Notes under the pieces: model-generated
Databases searched by the model: none
Seen by the model: the letters and a program-made list of their open reading frames with translations, nothing else
What the model was told of the DNA's origin: nothing
Program-made: the position numbers and the translations under genes
DNA from: Dioscorea cayenensis subsp. rotundata
Taxonomy: Eukaryota > Streptophyta > Magnoliopsida > Dioscoreales > Dioscoreaceae
NCBI RefSeq assembly: GCF_009730915.1
Contig: NC_052474.1
Location: forward strand, 21,115,501 to 21,179,500
Length of the DNA: 64,000 bases
Direction: 5' to 3'
In this document: positions 15,606 through 27,200 of the stretch, one piece after another
How the letters are laid out: every line of letters begins with the position of its first letter
Numbering within the stretch: position 1 is the stretch's first letter

Positions 15606-15656
15606 ATAAAGGATTTGCTTTTACGGCCAATTTGGCCGTAAAACCAAATCCTTTAT
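15606..15656. repeat. 51-bp imperfect palindrome
   Basis: The two arms (15606-15630 and 15631-15656) are near-perfect reverse complements centred on GGCCAATTTGGCC. In single strands they would form a long hairpin. Confidence 0.9.
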
Positions 15657-15733
15657 CCGTACAATTAGAAGGTATTTAAAGTTGCATCAGGAAAAGAGAA
15701 TTCATACAAACAAACAATGGATTTTGGCACTTA

Positions 15734-15767
15734 ATGTATTTAGAGTTACATGTAACTCTAAATACAT
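15734..15767. repeat. 34-bp perfect palindrome next to the element's right end
   Basis: The sequence reads identically on both strands, with centre TTACATGTAA. It lies in the subterminal region of the PIF/Harbinger-type element. Confidence 0.95.
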
Positions 15768-15786
15768 CAAAACAAACACCCCCTAA

Positions 15787-16817
15787 AGGTAGTTGGTAAT
15801 CTAAAATTTATAACAAAATATATTAACTTTTCAATATTATTTTTATTTAAAATATGATTTAATAAAATGTGTAATTGAATATGATTTATTATACGTTATA
15901 AAAGTAAATTTAAAAAACCAATATTTAATACTTCATAAATTTTTTTAAATAGACAAAGTAAAAAAAATAAGAGAAAATCATTTAATAGTCCTTGCAACTT
16001 TTTCAAATATCTCCTATAGTCCCTTTGACATTTCAATTTTCTTTGCAGTCTCTTCTTTTTCAGTTTATTTATTTTTTAGTCCATACGTCAATTTTATTTT
16101 ATTTAAAAATACAATTTAGCTAGTATACGAAATACACTTCTTGTTTATTAGATATTTTTTTATTTAATATTGAATATTTACGTATAACTATATAAGTTTT
16201 CATTTAAAATATAACGTTTTTATTTAATATTTGTTTTTTAATGTTTAATATCTTATAGTTTTCAGATATCTATTTTTGTTTCCGCTTTAAAAATTATTAA
16301 AAAGCATTTCGATAAAAAAATCTCTGAAAAAGTATTATTACATAAAGTGTCAAAAAAAGGAGGGACTTTTTGAGGATATAAAATAGTTCAGAAATTTTTT
16401 AACCAAGTGAGAAAGTTAGAAAGATGATATAAACAATTTCTTAAAAAAAAAAAGCCCGGGGCAAGTGAAAAGGACCCCAGGGGAGTCCTCGCCAATTCAA
16501 TATTTCATAAAATAAAAAATAAAAATAAAAATAAAAATAAAAAATAAAAATTGAGATGGGCCCCACAAGCACATCCATATATCTAAAACAAAAAACAAGG
16601 ATTGGTTGATGGTGGGCACAAGCACACCAAGTGATGTTGAGGCACAAGTTCTTTGAGGAACCACAAGCTCTCACTTCCCTTCTCTCATCCCCAACTCCAT
16701 CACACCTCCATCTCCCGTGTCCTTCTCATCCGATTGCCTTCGGATAACAAGAGCAATCGATAGCTCTGATTGCGGTTTATTCCCCTTCTCTGTCTTCTCC
16801 TTGAAGCAGAGAAGCGA
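15787..16817. other. AT-rich intergenic region and rhodanese-like gene promoter
   Basis: No gene recognised up to about 16600. A (AAAAT)n-like tract lies at 16503-16552. The last 200 bp (CT-rich, about 16670-16817) is probably the 5' UTR of the downstream rhodanese-like gene. Confidence 0.5.
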
Positions 16818-19800
16818 ATGATTTCATTGCTTTCCACCAGGATGCTTCCTGTTTGCTCCGCCGCTCCCAGTTGCTCTTCTTATTATCAGGTGATTGCTTT
16901 TTGCATTTGAGTTTGATTGGTGCTTGTGAATTGTCTCAAATAGCTGCATTTGAGTTGAATTTCAATATATATAGTTTGATTAAGAAATTGTTGTTTCAGT
17001 TAGTGTCTTTTTGTAGCTTGTCATTGTCTCATAGATCTCACATTTTGAAGAAAGGATTTTGGTTGTGAAATAGTTGAGTCTGAAGCTTCTGTTGTGAGTT
17101 AATGATAAAAAAAAAATTGGATTTTGGAGTTTCTACTCGGTTATAGTGAAGATTTTGACTTTTTTTTACTTGTTATGGGGAGTTTAAGTCACTGATGCTT
17201 ATGAGAAGTAGAGAAAATAATTGGTTGTCGTGTTTGCAATTTTGTAAATTGGACTGGATAATGTCTTGATTCTGATGTTCATTGATGGAATTATTTTGTT
17301 GGATCACTTGGATGTGTTGTTCTCCTTTATAGATCTGGGATGACTATGTTTGCTCACCTTTGTTGCATTTCAACAAAGTATGTTGATGAAATGGTTGGTG
17401 TTTCTAATAGTAAGTGCACTCACTCTTCTTGCCTGAACATAGTTGCTGTCCTATGACAGATCTCAAAGGATCTAAGCCATTTTATGGGGTGTAGTGAGAA
17501 AATTAAAATATCATTTAGTTTATTCTGGAATGATCTCTCAGCCGGAGAGTTGTCTCCCTGGCAGGCCCCAGTAACCATATTGCTTGAGAAAGGCCAATAC
17601 AATGTCAAGGACTTCGCATGAATACAGAGCAAAAATATATACTCTCTCTATATATTCTTCTTTACTGTATCTGTTGATTAATACCTCATCTTCAATGCAT
17701 CACTTTTTTTTATTTCAAAGAGTATTGTTATAAAAGATCTGTGTATTCTTTGTAAGTTTTTTTCCTTTCTGCTTGTCAAAGAGGCTCCTCCTGTTCCAAG
17801 AGAGAAGTTGATAAATGTCATGCATTCCATGACAGTACTATATGGAATATTTAAGCTCGATATTCTTTTACTAGTAAAAGAAATCTCATTAATACTGTCT
17901 TAACCCATGGGTTGGCAGCTATCTTGTCATGTAGGCACAAGAGCATTTTATCCATTTCAGAAGGCTATACAAGAGAGAAACTTTATTGAGGAAAGGCTCT
18001 TCCTTTGCATCCATGATGGAGTTCATGGCCGGGAATCATCTTCGAGACTACATGCTGCAAAATGCATGAATTCTCTTGTTGTGGAAACCCCCGATGATCA
18101 TGGTTCCTATGATTCATCCATATTGTCTCCATACAACAATGATTTTGATGACATAGTGCGCTCATTTCCAAAAGAATATTTTGATAATGACACTCAAAAT
18201 CCAACCAACTCATCGTCAGAAGTGATTGGACTCTGGCCTACAAGTGAGGATTTACCAGGATCCAAATTTCCAAGCAGTAAATTCAGTGGTACTATTGAGC
18301 ATAAGATAAGTAACAATCTTATGGATGCACCACCAAGATCATCTTATGCAGAGCTACCGTCTACAGCTTCCCCTGGTGGATATGAACTTCTGAACCTTCC
18401 TGACTCTCTTAGTCAAGGTTCAACTGGACTGTCTGCGTCTTCCTCTTCTGGCTTTACATTTGCAGCTGATAGTATTCCCAGTATTTCCCCTGAGGATTCA
18501 CTGCCAGTTTCTGGGTCACTTGAGCAAACAAATGGGGATTTCCCTAGTCTACGACAAAGCGTTGAGGATTTTTTTTCTGGAGCTAGTGAATCAGTGGAAA
18601 CATCTGTGGCTAGATTAGAAGATACTGTGAGAAAAGCATATGATTCATTCACGTTCACAATTTCAGATGCGGTTGAGAGTGTTAAGAATTCGTTTGACAA
18701 TGCAATCAATGGTTTATTTTCTACAGCTTATAACACCAAAGAGCAAGCTGGTAGTAACTTGACAGGTCTTTCAAGTGAATTGGGAGAGAATGTATACAAG
18801 GCAAGTGCTTTCACTATTGATGTATTGAGGAGAACAATTTTCACCGTGGAGGATTCTTTGACAAATGTGTCTAGGTATATTGTTTATTTCTATGGATCAG
18901 CAAAGTCTTCTTTGCCACCTGATGTTAGGAATACGCTGAATTTATCTGAAGACAAAATCACAGAAATCTTTCAACCTTTTGGTTCTGCTGCTCAACAGGT
19001 ATCTTGTTTGCGGGTATCATAATTCATTGTCGTTTTTTATTAGTGTGTTATCTGATCCTCTTGTACTGTAGGCGTCCAAAATAATTGAAGAATTTGAAAA
19101 AAATGTTGGCCTGGATCCCAGTGACCCAGTTGTCTCATTTGTACTTCTCCTTGGAGTTTCAGCCACTCTTGGGTATTTGAATACCATTTCTTAAATTTTC
19201 TCCAATCCAATTGTTGAGCAATTTAACTAACCCCTTTTTGTCATTTATCTTGAACTTGCAGGGTTTCTTATTGGCTATTGGTATATGGCGGATACTCTGG
19301 AGACATATCTCCTGAATTGACCTTGGAGCTTCTAAAAAATGAAGATGGCACCGTGCTCATTGATGTCCGGCCTGAGGCAAGAGACTGTAAATTTCAGCAG
19401 CCTTTTCTTTTTTTGTGTTGTTTATTTAAGAATATTTGAGACTTTTCTACCTACATTATATTTTGCAATGTTTCTTATATATCTTTTCTTTCCATTTACT
19501 TATTTCTTCTGCTGAAAATGATATTCCTTTCGTATTTGATAAATACCACTTATTAAGATTTCTCTGACAAAAATTTGTTAAAATTTCTCTCTCACCAAAT
19601 TTTGTTATTATTTCCTTTCCTACATACATATTCTCTGATTTAATGATTCAATGTCTCAGTATCTTTCATATCAAGGTCTGTCAGGTCATTTCTGCAACAA
19701 TTTCAACTCTGATAAATGATAATCATGCTCCTGTCTTTTACTATTGGTGATGCATAAAGACTCCTATATTTGTGACATCATGTTTTGCTGGTGATGGCCA

Positions 19801-22800
19801 TTAATCTTGTTGAAGGCTTTAAGGGAGAAAGATGGTGTTCCTGACCTCCGCCGAGCAGCTCGATCTCGATATGCAAGCGTAGTTCTCCCTGAGGTTGGTT
19901 GATCTACCTTTCACAAGGATGTTTTCTGCTTGTAAAACCAATTCACATAGATAAGTGCCCTATGATTTAAGTCATGTTATTGAACATGCTTGATGTCCTT
20001 TTGTTTATTGTCAGGTGCTGATATCATAAAATTAATAATAATTATTGATTTAGTTGCATCCAGTTGCCACTTCTAATATTTCTCTTAGATTAATGGCAAA
20101 AATTTACGAGCTTAAAACAAATGGCTGAACCCATAATACCCTCTCTCTGAGAACTACAAGTGTTGCCAACTTATCTTTTGTTCTATGTTTATTGGTAGCA
20201 GTTTCATCATGTTGTCACTTTGTTTAAAAAAGAACACTGTGTCTCCATATGAATCAATTCTTTCTACATTTTCTCAATGCCAGAACTTTTCCCAGCTGAT
20301 GTCAATGTGCTTTTTGTCATATCAGATTGATAATTCCCTCAGGAAGCTGTTGAAGGGTGGAAAAGAAATAGATGATACTCTGATGGCAACTGTCATCAAA
20401 AACTTGAAAATTGTTCGAGTATGCCTATGCGACTTTCATATAATTTGCAAATTTTTTTTTGTTTTTTCTGGATTCTGCGAATAATAGTTTTAGGTCTATT
20501 GTACTGGTATAGGATGGGTCAAAGATCATTGTTATGGATACCAATGGTAACCGTGCTAAATCAATTGCCAGATCCTTGAAAAAACTTGGTGTCAAGGCAA
20601 GTGTTATAAATGCTACATTCAGAAAATAATATAGTGTCAATCTATATATTTTTTTATGTTGCTTTTTCAATTGTTAAACTTTGTCTTTGGATGACAGAAA
20701 CCGTACTTGCTACAAGGGGGCTTCCAATCATGGGTGAAGAAGGGTCTCCGCATCAAGGAGCTAAAACCTGAAAGTACACTGACTGTACTGAATGAGGTAC
20801 AATGAGATCATTTTTTATTTCATCACAACCCGAAAAGAAAAGGCCATTCATAGTTGTGATGGTAAATCATCAGGCCATAACCACATAACACATACCCATC
20901 TGGATATTTTAGAACAATATGATAAGGATAAATTTCAACTGTTGTCAAAATAGTTCACTGTCTTCAATATATTCTTTTCAATTTATATGCATTATGTCTT
21001 TAATTATGAAGATAGGAAGTATCCATTACATTCCCTAGAAAATCTGATATCGATATCTGCACATATACTTCGAGTAGTTTGTAGTGCTACTGCATTCTTC
21101 TTGTTCCTACCAGATCTATGATTTGGGGCATTCATAAATTCTGTTTGGTTCCTTAACAGGAAGCTGAAGCTATCCTTGCAGATGTCAAACCTACACCAGC
21201 ACTTGTTGTTGGATCGGCACTGGTGAGATGATAATAGTCCTGGCTCAAAGTTTGGCAATTTTTCTAATGATGTCTTGCTCTCCTCTTATTTTAAATTTTA
21301 GTTAGGATTTTTGTTTGATTGTTGACTAAATTTGAAGCTATTTTAGTCAAGTTGGTGATACGAAACTCCAAGTCTCAGAGATATATTTGTATGTTTATAT
21401 TTCATGTCAATTTTTGGACTTCTTGCTTGATTTTGTTTTGCCCAGATATCTCTTGAGCTATTTACAAAAAATATTGATATTGGCTGCTTATGTACAGGGC
21501 CTTTCTGCAGCCTTCTATGCGTTATTAGGTAAGCAATGCTTCTGTCAGACACCAAAAATTAACATCATTTTTCAAGGTGCATGTTCGTATTCTGATTTTA
21601 TATGGGAACTAAATGTATTATATTTTGTGGTAGTGGTCTTTCTAACTTGAAATTTCATATTCTGATTTTATTGAACCTGAATGAACTCCAATGGTGCATG
21701 TTCTCCTTTGAGCCATTACTTTTTCAGGACATCTGAACACCAATTTTAACTTGTTGAATAGGTCTATAGTTTGGGAAGCAAGATTGAGAAAAGGCTTTTA
21801 CTAACAATGGTCATTTAACTTCATCTAAGACAATAATTTATGACTGCAAAAATTTCAGAATTGACCCAGAAAATTATTAGTCTCGATTTTTAATTTACCT
21901 GCAAATAACCAGAATTAATTTTTTTATTTTTTTATTTTTTTGCAGAATGGGAGAAGACATTACAGGTCATAGCTATTATTGGACTTGGGCTGGTAATCTT
22001 TTTACAACTCATTGCTTTTTAACCTTCTTCAAATTCATCCATTGTCTTTAGCATTGCCATGGATTTATAAATTGCCTTAGGAACCTTGCATACAAATACA
22101 ATTGCTATACTGCATTCATTGTCCATTGTCACCATCCCATGAATTGGTGATAACTATTCAAACTATCTGATATATTCATACAACTGCATCCTGATGCTAT
22201 GTCCATTCATATGCTTTTTATAGGTGATGAATGATTTGGATTATTTTACTGACGAACCATAGCCTATACGTACTATATGCGTGAGAAAAATAACAAAGTA
22301 TCTGTTAGCAGGTCTAAGGAAAATCCTGGTTTTACTCCTACTTGCAGAACAAAATGAAATGACAGAATGAACTAAAATACAAACTTTACTAAGGTTCACC
22401 AAGATCAAGTCCTAGCAAAATTTCTAGCAAAATTTTCATGCATTTCTAACATGATACCATGAAATAGAATTCAATCCAATTTTTATTATGTACCCAGTTG
22501 GAATGGTCATAATAATTCATAAATAAGGAGTACAAAACCAGCTCCCTAAATATATGATCTTGTGCTACATCATGTTATAATCTAACATCCAGTATTTTCA
22601 ATTTTTCCAGACTGTCTACCGACGATTTGCTTCATATGAGAAGTCAGAGGATTTAAAGGAGGATATGAAGTAAATGATCTGTGTTTCATCAACACACTGT
22701 TACTCCATTATTTAACACTGTTTTACCATCTTTATCAATTATACTGCTCTCAGTTCATTTTCTTTTACAGGTTGCTATTCTCTCCTTTCCAAAAAGGGAG

Positions 22801-22982
22801 CTCAAGCCATTTCCTGGGCAGCTCAAAAATTGGAGCCAAACAAGATTGGGTTACAAACATCTCCCTCATCGACGGCTGTCCAAGATCGTGTCCTCCAGGC
22901 AGCAGCGAAGCATGAATCACAACCATCTGATTCCGAGACTGAAAACCTCCCGGAATCTGCAAGTCAGGCTTCAGAAGCTTAG
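16818..22982 (+). CDS. Chloroplast rhodanese-like domain protein (similar to Arabidopsis At3g59780)
   Basis: Exons: 16818..16889, 17919..18998, 19072..19172, 19262..19376, 19816..19893, 20326..20418, 20513..20596, 20698..20796, 21160..21222, 21498..21528, 21946..21992, 22611..22669, 22771..22982. The N-terminus (MISLLSTRMLPVCSAAPSC) looks like a transit peptide. A long Ser-rich segment with helical DTVRKAYDSF-type stretches follows, then hydrophobic VVSFVLLLGVSATLGVSYW. Next come the rhodanese-like domain (LIDVRPEALREKDGVPDLRR) and C-terminal hydrophobic helices. The usual catalytic Cys position reads VMDTNGNRAK, so sulfurtransferase activity is unlikely. Two introns use GC donors (after 19376 and 20596). 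One surplus A at 22791-22795 breaks the last exon: as read, the frame stops at 22913-22915, whereas the family frame ends at 22980-22982 (about 710 aa). The At3g59780 assignment is from memory. Confidence 0.88.
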
Positions 22983-24270
22983 AACTTGGCCTATCCTGGT
23001 ATTCCTCAATCTAAACATTCTCTAGAGGGTTTCAGATGTGCTGTAATAAATAATGCACAGATGATTCCATTGTCAAGATTTAACATGCTTGTTATGTGTC
23101 CTTTCTTTGGTGATGTATGAACAACTCATGCTATTGATTTTTCTGAAATTAGAATCTTGTTTGCAATCTGAAGTTGCAAGGAATAATGAGCACATGAATT
23201 CTTTTGCATGACATGATAAGTCTCATTGTATCAAATATTTTGGCTTTAATTGTCTAGAGTGACTTTTCATGGTTCTGATGTGATGATTGTGTGCTGAAGT
23301 TTGGAAAGGATTTGATCAGGCATAGCTTTGCTATTTCTGTATTTTCAATTGGTTCTAAATTGATAGCATTTATATCTTAATTAATGTTATGCAATCAAAT
23401 AAAATTTCAGATGTAAGAAAGGTATTCTTTTGTGGGGAAGGGGGATTTTGAGGATGTTAATCTGCCTTAAAAAGAAAAAGAAAAAAATGGGAGGTTCTGA
23501 GTTTCAGTTTGGAGTTGATTTTTTTGGATAATTGAATTGGTTCTTAAAAAAATTAGAAACAAAACAGTTCTCTTAGAAGCAGACAGCTTCTAGATAAGCA
23601 TTTTTAGGGTATGTTTGGGTTGGTTATTTATTTATTTATGTTAATATGGAATATTTATTTTATATAAGTAATATTTTTGGGACTATTTAAATGTGTTTAA
23701 GTTGGCTTATATGAAAAACAAAGGCATTAAAAACATAGTTTTAATATTTGAGAATCCATAATCTCAATAATTTTTTTTGTTGATGTCAGTGAAAACTAGA
23801 TCATTCAAGCAACCAAAATCTATTACCATTTCACCAATTACTAATCCAATACATAATCTTTAAAAGGCTAACACCATTATTAGCCTGTAAAATTAAATAT
23901 TGTTACAACATGATAACTTACAGAGACATGCAACATTACCCTACAAGTCATCTAAAGCAGAGATCACTTTAGATTTACATGTTAACCTGAAGCTTGTTTC
24001 TATAATATACATTTCACTTCTTTCTCTCAACTGCAGTAAAAAAAAAAAAAGGGATAAACAATATATACAGGTCTTGTGACAGATAACAACTGTCCCAAAG
24101 AAATAAACCATCATTTCCAATTTGAGCTGAAGCATTGAAAGTTTTTCAAAGCTGTCTCGGCCAGACTGGTTGTGAAATCTTTACTGACTTTGAATTCTGG
24201 TGAACATAACAGTTGAGGAATTGTTGAAGTCTAGATCAACTCATGCTATTGGGAATCCAGTAATAAAGGT
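22983..24270. other. Tail-to-tail spacer and 3' UTRs
   Basis: Lies between the 3' ends of the rhodanese-like gene (plus) and the CASTOR-like gene (minus). AT-rich. A GGGTATGTTTGGGTTGG motif at about 23607 resembles the terminus of a MITE, but I could not find a partner end. No gene seen. Confidence 0.5.
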
Positions 24271-27200
24271 TTATTCCTTCTCGGCAATTACCACAAACAC
24301 ATCTTTGGATGACCACTTGCGTCGTACATCTTTGGCCGGTGGATTAATGACGGCTCGTTCTGCATTTTCTAAACGGTAACCAATAACAATCTCTTTTCTT
24401 TGTCTGGCACGTAGAATTATCTCATAGAAATTCATCTCTTCGTCTTCACAAAGATAAAGATCAGCCGGTCGTATTTGAATCTCATTACCCTGTTCCAAAG
24501 GCAAGTCAATTGAAGATTTTAGACCTTACAGTCAGTTAACCATAAAAAATTTACAACTTCAGATAGAAATAACTTCATCATCAGATTGTTAGTCGCCATG
24601 CTATGTTATGTTATAAATTAAGCTACATGTGTATACAGTCAACAGAAATGAAGCCTCTTCCATTGTAAACCCTAAGAATAGATAGCACAGGGCCACGAAG
24701 CCCTCCGGATGAAGGCTAGAAGCCTAGAAGACCAGAAAAGGATCCACAGAAGGATTAAAAATGGCTTAAGTTCAAGGCTGACTGTTAACCAGATCCATTG
24801 CAAAAAGACCAGTTAATGAATCATGTAATGTTAACCAACAATAAAAAGTTCAACCGAAAATTTAAACTTAAGGATCCAACTCAATCATGAGCAAGCCAGA
24901 TTTTGTGATGTTCAAACTCAAAAGGTGATTTACTTCTTTGTAGGCCGAACACTTGAAGTTTTGAACAAGCTGCAATATATTATGGTGGTAACTTTAGAGA
25001 AATGCCTAACCTCCAGACAATAGGTCAAGTGGTCAACAATATTTGCAACCATGGGAGATGGGAAAAAACTGTTCATGAATTATACTTTAAGAGTCAGTTC
25101 ACATGGATTAAAAATCGAGTCCAATCTAATTGCTCTTGACCAACCAAAGGTATAAACTCCTTGTCAAGATCAACCAAAGGTATAAACTCAAGGAAAACTT
25201 ATACCACAAAACAAGATCAATTTTATTTTATTGCTACTAGGAAATATGAAACTGCAAGCCTTATGTAGGTCAAAATGGTAAAGATTGCAAATCAACTCCT
25301 ACACCTTCCTTAATTAATTGGTCCTCCTAACCGCGTGGCTGTGATGCAATGGTGATGGGCTAAGCATTGGACTTCTTTCTTACAATTTTTCTCAAGATTA
25401 CACAATTCTGCCTGTTTTATTACAAAATATTTTCAAGTGCATGTCATATACAATCTTTTACCTCATTTTGAAAAATCATTTGCATTGAAGAGTAATCAAT
25501 CCTTTCTTCCCCAATTATTCTGAACCATTAACTTCCCAACATTGCATCCAATACTAATAAGGGTAGTGAATATAAATTAATATGCAAGTGAACTCCTTAC
25601 ACTTATATATGGACATGTGGATATAGTTTACATAAGTAAACTTGCCTTTGTTAACTAGCCATACATTTAAAAGGCTTAATTTTCTAGATGTATATGTGGA
25701 TATAGTTCACATTGCCTTTTAGCCAATGTGAATGCTTATAAAAGAATGGGTTGATTCATTATTAATTAAAAGGATTAACTCTTTTTGGTTAATATGGCAG
25801 AGAAACTTCATAATCTACTGTCGGCCTCTACCAAATGAATGCCAATGGTGGGGTTAAGTTTTTTTTCCTCACATCCTTCTTCATGACCTAGCTTTTCTTC
25901 TTGGTCTTCCAAGTCTTATGCTATAAGAAAAAGCAATTTTACATTTATGTCCTGGTGTAAACTTCTCTTTATATTTGAAGCAAAATCCTCCTGTTCACAT
26001 GGTCTTGGGCAGTGCCAATGTGCCTCAACTTCTTCGAGGACACTTGTGCAACCCATGACAAGTTGTACGGAAGGAATTCCTTCAACTTCACCCACGAATT
26101 AAATATAGTCCGGCCAACACGAGTATCGCCATCTTGGCTAATCCTCCATCAAAGTTTACCAATTTCAATCAAGTACATGGCCACTAATAGAACTTGCTCA
26201 ACTTACGGGACCTTTGTTGCTTTGCAATACTTATTCATATCCCAAAGAAAATTCTCCAAATTTTTGGCACTCTGAGTGCTATCAAAAGATGACAAACCTA
26301 GAACAATTACTCAGGTAATGCTTTGGATTACTTCTAAGTTGAGAAATCCCACATCCTTAAAAGGTTCACATCCACCAAGAGTGCTTGTACCTCCGAATAC
26401 AACGAATACAAAATTTCCAACAACCGAACCAAACTAACACCTTTTTAATAAGATCCTCATACCTTTGACAAAGGCGAAGAAATAGTGCATCACCTCTAAT
26501 GATGGAACTAGGATTTTTTTCTAAAAGGTACCCATACAGAAAGGAATTTTTTCTAGGGAGGTCCAACAATAGATTTTACAAATATTTTTCTAAAAATATA
26601 ATTTTTTACACTATTTTTATATTATATACTGATTTGTCAAAATTCTAGGTGGCCAAACTATAGATTTTTATAAATATTTTTCTAAAAATATAATTTTTTA
26701 TAAATTAATTTGTAAAAAACTAAGGGCCAAACTATTGATTTTTTAAAATATTTTCTAAAAGAATAATTTTTGTACTCTATTTTTTAAAAAAATACAATTT
26801 TTATGCTGCGTGATTGACAATATATGGTTGCTTGCATGGTGGTTTGAATGGAATCATTACTCCACCGTCAAAGTCACTTCAAGCGTCTCCTTCAACCCAA
26901 GGAATAAACTCAAGAAAAGCTTATACTATAAGACAGGACTGATATAATTGTATTACTGCTAAGGAATATGAAACTATAATAATTATGATTAGTTATGAAA
27001 TTGATAAAAAGAGTGAATGACCAGGGGGCCTTCTACTTTTATACCCACAGCCTTACTTGTGATCACTCTTAAGTAAACTGAAATGTTGCATACAACCTAA
27101 TGCAATTCTCCTTTATTTCTTCCCCCAATTAGAACACCGACTAACATATGATTTATTTATTTTTCTTCCTCTAATTAGGAAATCAACCAACATATGATTA

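Larger units (their letters stand above)
14743..15786. mobile_element. PIF/Harbinger-type non-autonomous element with captured gene fragment
   Basis: The element is 14746..15783 (1038 bp). Both ends read GGGGGTGTTTG inward, followed by related subterminal sequence (GATGTAATTCTAAAT and GATGTATTTAGAG). TAA flanks both sides (14743-14745, 15784-15786). The left arm has repeated GTGTTTGGTTGGATGTAATTG-like units (14838-14930). The interior (about 15100-15660) is much more GC-rich and contains a piece of an invertase gene, so this looks like a MITE-like element that has picked up host sequence. Confidence 0.85.

Noticed and set aside
26012..26275. 87-codon plus-strand frame in the CASTOR intron
   Set aside because: No recognisable domain; it lies in apparent transposon debris.
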